Shown: positions 13,357 to 18,792 of the stretch, one piece after another | How the letters are laid out: each line of letters opens with the position of its first letter | How positions within the stretch are numbered: position 1 is the first letter of the stretch | Assembly (NCBI GenBank): GCA_902790885.1 | Contig: CADATR010000016.1 | Coordinates: 1 to 18,792 of the forward strand | Direction: 5' to 3' | DNA length: 18,792 nt | Source: an uncultured Eubacteriales bacterium | GTDB taxonomy: Bacteria; Bacillota_A; Clostridia; Peptostreptococcales; Anaerovoracaceae | Translations under genes and position numbers: made by a program | The notes under the pieces: generated by a model | Database searches by the model: none | Told to the model about the DNA's origin: nothing | Seen by the model: only the letters and a program-made list of their open reading frames with translations

Positions 13357-16300
13357 ATGACACCAGATCAGTTCGACAACAACAAGAATAACGACAAAGT
13401 CAGGGAGATCACACAGGACCGGAGAAACGCTTCATCTGATACAGTCAGAATGGACGAGCCGGCAAGTCTTTCGTTTAACTTTGAAAACAGGCCTGAAGAA
13501 CCGGACGGCTTCAACTTCGACTTTGAAAACAAGCCTGATGTTCCGCCGGCAGAGACAGCTGAAGAAGCTGCTGCGGAGCCAGTCGTCGAAGAGGTGCCGG
13601 CAGAGGAAGCTCCTAAGAAGCAATACGGTCTGCCTGAAGATTACAGCAGACAGTCGGCTCCAGCTCCTGCAAAGGAAGCAAAAGCCGCTGTACCTCGTCA
13701 GGAGCAGTCAGAGTTTTCAAAGAAACTGGGACATGCCAAACTGGTACTGAAGAAAAAGATCGCGGAGCAGCAGGATGCCCGCAGAGCTGCTAAGGCAGCA
13801 GAAGCGGAACGGCAGAGGATCCTCGCAAGAGAAGAAGAAGCCAGAAAGGCAGAAAGAGCCAGACTGGAAGAAGAAGCCGCAAGACTAGCTGAAGAGGCCA
13901 GACAGAAAGCAGAGTATCAGGCAAAGCTTGAAGCTGCGATCTTTGAGGAAATGGAGGCTGCCAAAAACAAGAAAGCCACCAAACCTTCCAAGAGTGTAAA
14001 ACAGGGCGCTTCGGTAAAGGCTGCGGCGGCGGGAAAGACTCTGAAGGAGAAGAAAGCTGTCGCGAACAACAGCGCTCCTGCGAAGAAAAAGGCCGAAGAG
14101 GCAAGGAAAGCTGAAGAAGCCCGGAAAGCCGAAGAGGCAAAGGCTGCCGCTATAGCGAAGAAGGAGGCTGCAAAAGCTCAGAAGAAGGCTGCGAAGCAGC
14201 AGGGCGGAAAGAAAAAGCTCATCATCAAGCGCAGAAAAGGTTTTCTCGGATGGCTGCTCGCGTTTCTTGAGATAATGGTGGCACTGGGCATAGTGTGCGG
14301 CATTGCGGGCGGAGCCTATGCTGCGATCGTCATAGCCAATGCGGATACTATCCATCCGAAGCAGATCTATAACACGCTTGAAGTCAGCACGCATATCTAC
14401 GATGACAAGGGCAATCTGACAAATGACATCTATCTGTCTGAAAACCGTGACATTGTAAATTATGAGGAGCTTCCTGAAAATCTTAAAAACGCTTTCATAG
14501 CGATCGAAGATAAGACTTTCTGGACGCATAAAGGCTTCAATTTCAGGAGGATTTTCGGAGCCATATGGAATTCCGTTTCCGGAGGCGGTGAGATCAGCGG
14601 AACGAGTACGATCACACAGCAGCTTGCACGCAACGTATTCCTGCCTGAAGAGAAAAGTGTAAGATCCATAAAGCGTAAGATCATTGAGATGTATTACGCT
14701 CATGAGATAGAGGAAGAACTCAGTAAAGAAGAGATCCTTACCGCTTATCTGAATACGATATATCTCGGTTACGGATGCTACGGAGTCGATACGGCGTCAA
14801 AGAAGTATTTCAGCAAAGATGTCGAAGAACTCGAACTCAGTGAATGTGCAGCACTGGCTGCGCTGCCGCAGGCACCGGGCGTATACGCTCTGATTATGAC
14901 AGAAGGCGACGAGGCGGAGACTACTACCGAACTTGACGACGGTCTCTTTGCAAACGATATATCCAGAGAAAGGCGCTATCTGGTGCTCGATCTCATGGCG
15001 GAGCAGGGATACATAAGTCAGGACACAGCGGAAGAAGCGAAAAAGCCGCTCGAGGAATTCATAAATCCTGGTGGTGAGAGCCTGAGCGCGAGCTCGGCAT
15101 TCAAGGATTATCTCCTTGAGACAGTAAAGAACGACCTGATGGCGACGTACGATTTTACTGAAGATCAGGCCGAAAAAATGATCTATACTAAAGGTCTCAA
15201 TATTTACTCGACGCTTGATTCACAGGCGCAGAAAGTCGTCACAAAAGAATTCAAGGATCAGGACAATTTCCCGAGCGCTGTAAATGATTCAGGAAAGGTC
15301 GAGGGCGCGATGGTCATTGTAAAGGTCGGCACAGGAGAGATCAAGGCCATGGCGGGTACGAGAAAGACCGACGGCGATAAGCTTTTTAACAGAGCAGTAA
15401 GCCCGCGTCAGCCGGGATCGTCGATAAAGCCTATAGCTGTATACGCTCCGGCTCTTCAGAAGAGCTTTGAGTATCAGCAGGAAGGAAAGTACTTCCAGTT
15501 CAAGGATACCGGTTATGACAGTCAGGGAACCAGGAACTGGGGGAACTACATAACAGCAAGTTCCGTTGTAACTGACGAGAAGATGACAGTAAACGGAAAG
15601 ACGTGGCCTCAGAACTTCGGCAGAACATATACCGGGTACAAGACGTTCAGACGCGCTATACAGCAGTCGATCAATACATGTGCAGTAAAGATCCTGGCGC
15701 AGGTCGGCACGGATTACTCTATGGAAATGGTAAAGAAGTTCGGCATTACCACAGCTGTAGATAATACTGACGAACCAACCAATGATGTGAACCTTGCTGC
15801 TCTCGGACTCGGCGCGATGACAGAAGGTGTTACTCCTCTCGATATGGCGCTTGCTTACGCGGTATTCCCTAATGGAGGAGTCCACAACTCGGGAATCTGC
15901 TATACTAAGGTCACTGACAGCAACGGCAAGGTGCTGCTCGAAGGCAAGTCCGAAGAGACAAAGGTCCTCGATGAAGGCGTAGCATTCATCATGACAGATG
16001 TTCTTCAGACTGTAGTATCAGACGGTATCGCATATGATGCTGCTATATCAGGAGAAAGCGTAGGCGGAAAGACCGGGACGACGGACGAGACATGGGACAT
16101 CTGGTTCGACGGATTCACACCGAGATACGCAGCAGCTCTCTGGATCGGAACTGACAACAATGTGGAGCTGAATTCAACTTCGGCTACAGCTGCCAGACTC
16201 TGGGGCAGGATAATGGGCCAGGTGAAGAGAGCAAAGGGCGGAGAGTACAGATCCATGCCTGACAATGTACTGGTAAAGAACGGAGAGTACTACACAACCG

Positions 16301-16419
16301 GAACTCAGCCTCCTGATCCACCGCCACAGCCAAAGAAGGATAAGAGCAAAGACAAGGAAGACGGCGATAAGAAGGATTCCGGCTCTGAAGCGAAAGAAAG
16401 CGGCGATAAGAAAGAGTGA
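13357..16419 (+). CDS. Class A penicillin-binding protein (bifunctional transglycosylase/transpeptidase) with long cytoplasmic extension
   Basis: A 1020-residue membrane enzyme that polymerises and cross-links peptidoglycan. Residues 1-290 are cytoplasmic and low-complexity: an acidic part with a repeated FNFENRP/FNFDFENKP motif (40-60), then a Lys/Ala/Glu-rich coiled stretch including three KAEEAR-type hexapeptide repeats (245-262). One membrane helix spans about 295-325. The GT51 glycosyltransferase follows, with AIEDKTFWTHKGF (Glu384), GTSTITQQLARN and ILTAYLNTIYLGYGCYG. The transpeptidase has Ser688-x-x-Lys691 (GSSIKP), Ser771-x-Asn773 and KTGT (905-908). The tail (about 985-1020) is Pro then Lys/Asp/Ser rich. 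The start is ATG 13357, six bases after GGAG (13347-13350); an in-frame TTG at 13342 is less likely. It is PBP1A/PonA-like. It lies alone between a terminator and the rimP promoter. Confidence 0.95.
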   Translation: MTPDQFDNNKNNDKVREITQDRRNASSDTVRMDEPASLSFNFENRPEEPDGFNFDFENKPDVPPAETAEEAAAEPVVEEVPAEEAPKKQYGLPEDYSRQSAPAPAKEAKAAVPRQEQSEFSKKLGHAKLVLKKKIAEQQDARRAAKAAEAERQRILAREEEARKAERARLEEEAARLAEEARQKAEYQAKLEAAIFEEMEAAKNKKATKPSKSVKQGASVKAAAAGKTLKEKKAVANNSAPAKKKAEEARKAEEARKAEEAKAAAIAKKEAAKAQKKAAKQQGGKKKLIIKRRKGFLGWLLAFLEIMVALGIVCGIAGGAYAAIVIANADTIHPKQIYNTLEVSTHIYDDKGNLTNDIYLSENRDIVNYEELPENLKNAFIAIEDKTFWTHKGFNFRRIFGAIWNSVSGGGEISGTSTITQQLARNVFLPEEKSVRSIKRKIIEMYYAHEIEEELSKEEILTAYLNTIYLGYGCYGVDTASKKYFSKDVEELELSECAALAALPQAPGVYALIMTEGDEAETTTELDDGLFANDISRERRYLVLDLMAEQGYISQDTAEEAKKPLEEFINPGGESLSASSAFKDYLLETVKNDLMATYDFTEDQAEKMIYTKGLNIYSTLDSQAQKVVTKEFKDQDNFPSAVNDSGKVEGAMVIVKVGTGEIKAMAGTRKTDGDKLFNRAVSPRQPGSSIKPIAVYAPALQKSFEYQQEGKYFQFKDTGYDSQGTRNWGNYITASSVVTDEKMTVNGKTWPQNFGRTYTGYKTFRRAIQQSINTCAVKILAQVGTDYSMEMVKKFGITTAVDNTDEPTNDVNLAALGLGAMTEGVTPLDMALAYAVFPNGGVHNSGICYTKVTDSNGKVLLEGKSEETKVLDEGVAFIMTDVLQTVVSDGIAYDAAISGESVGGKTGTTDETWDIWFDGFTPRYAAALWIGTDNNVELNSTSATAARLWGRIMGQVKRAKGGEYRSMPDNVLVKNGEYYTTGTQPPDPPPQPKKDKSKDKEDGDKKDSGSEAKESGDKKE
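14089..14142 (+). repeat. Three tandem 18-base units coding KAEEAR hexapeptides
   Basis: Three consecutive 6-codon units (14089-14106, 14107-14124, 14125-14142) encode KAEEAR, KAEEAR and KAEEAK inside the cytoplasmic part of the penicillin-binding protein. They differ at synonymous positions, so the repeat is not a very recent duplication. The peptide is strongly helix-forming. Confidence 0.8.
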
Positions 16420-16445
16420 TCCGGATCGGCCTGAAATAAAAATAC

Positions 16446-16474
16446 TTGCAATTTCAGAGCTTTGGTGGTATAAG
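16446..16474 (+). promoter_or_regulatory. Promoter of the rimP-nusA-ylxR-infB operon
   Basis: TTGCAA (16446-16451) and TATAAG (16469-16474) are 17 bases apart, and TGG precedes the -10 hexamer to make it an extended -10 (TG 16466-16467). The predicted start near 16481 gives a leader of about 73 bases that contains the perfect hairpin at 16496-16521. Confidence 0.62.
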
Positions 16475-16495
16475 TTCAAGGTAAGCTAACGTTAT

Positions 16496-16521
16496 GAAAG
16501 AGTGGGGCATCCCACTCTTTC
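16496..16521 (+). other. Perfect 11-bp hairpin in the rimP leader
   Basis: GAAAGAGTGGG (16496-16506) pairs perfectly with CCCACTCTTTC (16511-16521) around a GCAT tetraloop. No T-run follows, so it is not a classical terminator. It lies between the promoter and the rimP start in the mRNA leader. It may stabilise the transcript, be a protein-binding site, or be the remnant of a terminator for the upstream gene. Which of these applies is not visible. Confidence 0.6.
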
Positions 16522-16553
16522 ACTTATGTATGGAATTTTTCTGCGGTGAAAAC

Positions 16554-17030
16554 ATGGCAAAAGAGGATATCGGAGCAAAGGTAACTGAGATGCTGATGCC
16601 GTTTCTTGCTGAAAACGGACTCGACATCTACAAAGTCGAATATAAGAAAGAAGGACCTTCGTGGGTGCTGAGAGTATGCCTCGATAAACCGGCAGATGCT
16701 GAATCAGAGTATGTGAGCATCGATGATTGTGAGAAGGTCACAGTGTGGCTGAGCGAGGAGCTCGACAGAAATGACATCATCAGCCGCAGCTACAATCTCG
16801 AGGTAAGTTCGGCGGGCCTTGACAGGGAGCTCATTAAGGATTCCGATTATGTACGTTTTGCCGGAAGGCCAGTGGAAGTAAAGACTTTTGAGCAGATAAA
16901 CGGCAGTAAGTCGCACGACGGTGTTCTCCTCGGAAAGGAAAACGGGATTGTTACGATAGACAGCGGAGCAGGTGAGCTTGCGATTCCTGCCGATAAAATA
17001 GCGAAGATCAATTTAGCAGTAGTATTCTAA
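16554..17030 (+). CDS. rimP: Ribosome maturation factor RimP
   Basis: A 158-residue cytoplasmic factor that helps mature the 30S subunit. It has the two-domain layout of the family: an N-terminal alpha/beta domain with LDIYKVEYKKEGPSWVLRVCLDKP, the segment VSIDDCEKVTVWLSEELD and the hallmark YNLEVSSAGLDREL, then an SH3-like C-terminal domain (VEVKTFEQINGSKSHDGVLLG). The start is the ATG at 16554 (MAKEDIG), preceded by GGTGA five bases before it. An upstream in-frame ATG at 16494 would add 20 unrelated residues, overlaps the leader hairpin and has no ribosome binding site. The gene heads the rimP-nusA-ylxR-infB operon found widely in bacteria. Confidence 0.95.
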   Translation: MAKEDIGAKVTEMLMPFLAENGLDIYKVEYKKEGPSWVLRVCLDKPADAESEYVSIDDCEKVTVWLSEELDRNDIISRSYNLEVSSAGLDRELIKDSDYVRFAGRPVEVKTFEQINGSKSHDGVLLGKENGIVTIDSGAGELAIPADKIAKINLAVVF

Positions 17031-17055
17031 ATAAACAGGGAATCAGGAGGAGACA

Positions 17056-18174
17056 ATGAGCAAGGAATTTCTCGATGCATTTGCAGATCTCAAAAAAGAA
17101 AAGAATCTTTCAGAAGAAGAGATCATCGGAGCTATCAAGGACTCCATCGAAAATGCATACAGGAAGAATTACGGGGCATCCAATGTCAGAGTAGACGTTG
17201 ATATGAGCGAAGGAAATGTGACTGTCTACATGGGCATGGAGGTAGTCGAGGAGGTAGAGGACGATCTTACACAGATCTCTATCGAAGATGCAAAAGAGAT
17301 CTACGACGGTTATGAGATCGGAGACGTAGTTGAGTACGAGATCGACCCTAGGGATTTCAACAGGATCGCCGCACAGGGCGCGAAGCAGGTATTCGTACAG
17401 AAGAACAGAGAAGCTGAGCGCACCAACTCCTACAACGAGTTCATCGAAAAGAAAGGCACTATCGTTACCGGTAAAGTGGAGAGGATCTCCAACGGTACAA
17501 TGCTCATCTCTCTCGGAAGGACTGAAGGACGCGTTCCGGCGTCCGAGCAGGTAAGAACCGAGAATTTCAAACCGGGTGACCGCATCAAGGTTTACGTCAT
17601 GGACGTAAAGAAAGAAAACAAAGGCCCTCAGGTGCTTCTGTCCAGATCGCATCCGGGACTGGTAAGGGGACTTTTTGAACTCGAGATCCCTGAGATCGCA
17701 GACGGCACCGTAGAGATAAAGGGAACAGCCCGCGAGGCCGGATCCCGTACAAAGATCGCGGTATACTCACACGATCCTAACGTCGATCCTGTCGGCGCAT
17801 GTGTAGGAAACAGAGGAGCGAGAGTACAGAACATCGCTGATGAGCTCTTCGGTGAGAAGATAGATATCATCGTCTGGGATGAAGACCCGGCTGTTCTCAT
17901 AAGCAACGTGCTCAGACCTGCGATAGTTGAGGGCGTATACATCAATGAAGAAGAAAAGTCCGCTACAGCAGTCGTACCTGAACAGCAGCTGTCACTTGCG
18001 ATCGGCCGTGAAGGACAGAATGTAAGGCTTGCAGCGAGAGTCAGCGGATGGAAGATAGACATCAAGAGCAATGATCAGCTCAGAGAGATGGGCTTCGCAT
18101 TCGACGAATATGAAGATTCCGACGTAGAAGATGCCGGAGAGGTCACTGAAATTGAGGAGACACAAGACAACTAA
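17056..18174 (+). CDS. nusA: Transcription termination/antitermination factor NusA
   Basis: A 372-residue RNA-polymerase-associated factor controlling pausing, termination and antitermination. Visible domains: the N-terminal polymerase-binding domain (about 1-130, beginning FLDAFADLKKEKNLSEEEII), an S1 domain (about 135-200, GTIVTGKVERISNGTMLISLG), KH1 (about 230-275, ending GACVGNRGARVQNI) and KH2 (about 300-345, QLSLAIGREGQNVRLAARVSGW), then a short acidic tail. It lacks the C-terminal acidic repeats of E. coli NusA, as is normal for Firmicutes. A strong ribosome binding site (AGGAGG, 17046-17051) precedes the ATG. The 3' end overlaps the start of ylxR, suggesting translational coupling. 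Confidence 0.97.
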   Translation: MSKEFLDAFADLKKEKNLSEEEIIGAIKDSIENAYRKNYGASNVRVDVDMSEGNVTVYMGMEVVEEVEDDLTQISIEDAKEIYDGYEIGDVVEYEIDPRDFNRIAAQGAKQVFVQKNREAERTNSYNEFIEKKGTIVTGKVERISNGTMLISLGRTEGRVPASEQVRTENFKPGDRIKVYVMDVKKENKGPQVLLSRSHPGLVRGLFELEIPEIADGTVEIKGTAREAGSRTKIAVYSHDPNVDPVGACVGNRGARVQNIADELFGEKIDIIVWDEDPAVLISNVLRPAIVEGVYINEEEKSATAVVPEQQLSLAIGREGQNVRLAARVSGWKIDIKSNDQLREMGFAFDEYEDSDVEDAGEVTEIEETQDN

Positions 18175-18451
18175 GCCGATGCGCAGATGTATCGCCTGCA
18201 GAGAGTCCAGGCCTCAGGACGAACTGATACGGTTTGTGCTCAGAGGACAGGACCCCGTCGCCGATCCCGGCGGAAAAGCTGAAGGGAGAGGCTTCTATCT
18301 GTGCAGAAGCGATGAATGCATCAGAACAGCGATCAAACGCAAGGCGTTCAACCGCGTGTGCAAGCGAAATGTAAATGAGGAAGAAATCGGCAGACTGATC
18401 GGACAGATATCCGAAAGCTGCCAGGGAGGTATGGATGTCAAAGAAAGTTAG
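18152..18451 (+). CDS. ylxR: YlxR family RNA-binding protein
   Basis: A small basic protein (99 residues from this start) of the YlxR family (DUF448), encoded between nusA and infB in many bacteria. B. subtilis YlxR has been described as an RNA-binding modulator of RNase P. Family motifs are KPMRRCIACRESRPQDELIR, DPGGKAEGRGFYLC and a basic end. The start is uncertain. TTG 18152 lies nine bases after GGAGAGG (18136-18142) and includes the conserved K-P-M-R-R-C lead-in. ATG 18131 adds 7 residues with no ribosome binding site, and ATG 18179 cuts into the motif. It overlaps nusA by 23 bases and infB by 17. The L7Ae-like ylxQ that often follows is missing. Confidence 0.88.
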   Translation: MRRHKTTKPMRRCIACRESRPQDELIRFVLRGQDPVADPGGKAEGRGFYLCRSDECIRTAIKRKAFNRVCKRNVNEEEIGRLIGQISESCQGGMDVKES

Positions 18452-18792
18452 CGACCTTATCAAAGATCTTGACATAAGTATACAGGAACTAAAGGGATAC
18501 GCAGACAAGCTGGGCATTGCCATCAGCTCTGCAAGGTCTTCGATCGAAGATCAGGCCGCAGAGAGGCTGACAAGATCGATCAATATGATGAGAGGGACCT
18601 CATCAAATGTAAACAGCAATGGAAACAAGCCTAAGATCAAGGCTGTCCCTGTAGTCCATAAGGAAGGAGCGCGGCCGAAGCCACCTGCAGGAAAACCTGT
18701 CATTCCTAAAAAACCTGCGGTTCCGAAAAATGAGGAGCCTGCAGATGAGAAGGCGACGGCAGAGCCTGAAGAAGCAGCACCGGAGACAGCAG
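18435..18792 (+). CDS. infB: Translation initiation factor IF-2, N-terminal part (3' truncated by window)
   Basis: The first 119 codons of IF-2, the GTPase that brings fMet-tRNA to the 30S initiation complex. It starts MSKKVSDLIKDLDISIQELK and continues with the IF2_N fold pattern (LGIAISSARSSIEDQAAERL). A long Pro/Lys/Ala/Glu-rich linker (KPPAGKPVIPKKPAVPKNEE) then leads towards the GTPase domain beyond the window. A GGGAGG ribosome binding site (18424-18429) lies five bases before the ATG, inside the end of ylxR, so the two are translationally coupled. Identification rests on the N-terminal domain, the linker composition and the nusA-ylxR-infB order. Confidence 0.92.
   Translation, partial: MSKKVSDLIKDLDISIQELKGYADKLGIAISSARSSIEDQAAERLTRSINMMRGTSSNVNSNGNKPKIKAVPVVHKEGARPKPPAGKPVIPKKPAVPKNEEPADEKATAEPEEAAPETA

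Noticed and set aside
13432..14140. Repetitive Ala/Lys/Glu region of the PBP gene as a CRISPR-like or mobile repeat
   Set aside because: Units are short, directly adjacent, vary at synonymous positions and keep the reading frame. This is a coding repeat.
16496..16521. Hairpin as a terminator of the penicillin-binding protein gene
   Set aside because: No T-run follows the stem and a good promoter lies upstream of it, so a leader structure is more likely.
16494..16553. In-frame N-terminal extension of RimP from ATG 16494
   Set aside because: The 20 extra residues have no family match, the ATG overlaps the leader hairpin, and GGTGA sits correctly for the ATG at 16554.

Overview
The window is a gene-dense, roughly 50% GC stretch of bacterial chromosome. 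Almost every gene is on the + strand and in short-spaced operons. The gene set (a PolC-type replicase, butyrate kinase, the ylxR gene between nusA and infB, and the frr-uppS-cdsA-rseP-ispG-polC order) points to an anaerobic Clostridia-type Firmicute, possibly an uncultured gut or oral lineage. That assignment is inference from gene content and order.

Bases 1-9120 hold a translation / nucleotide / envelope-lipid / replication block. It starts with the 3' end of thrS. pyrH (UMP kinase) and frr (ribosome recycling factor) follow. Next come uppS and cdsA, which make undecaprenyl-PP and CDP-diacylglycerol. Then come the site-2 protease rseP, the isoprenoid enzyme ispG and the replicase polC. Three things stand out. 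A 180-base nested inverted-repeat element fills the uppS-cdsA gap. cdsA is interrupted by a frameshift near its start. PolC (1169 aa) lacks the DnaQ-like proofreading exonuclease normally inserted in its PHP domain. dxr, often found between cdsA and rseP, is absent here.

Bases 9121-13316 are an accessory stretch. A small conserved-looking protein is encoded on the - strand, convergent with polC and divergent from an orphan butyrate kinase. A zinc/cadmium homeostasis operon follows: an ArsR/SmtB repressor with an intact alpha-5 zinc site under a 42-bp dyad operator, a free-standing HMA metal chaperone, and a P1B-type ATPase without its own HMA domain. It ends at a clear intrinsic terminator.

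Bases 13317-18792 hold a class A penicillin-binding protein with a roughly 290-residue charged cytoplasmic extension. After it comes the transcription/translation operon rimP-nusA-ylxR-infB (infB cut by the window end), behind a good extended -10 promoter and a leader hairpin. ylxQ, often found between ylxR and infB, is absent.

There is no gene-free stretch over 300 bases. I saw no tRNA, rRNA, CRISPR array, transposase or phage gene.
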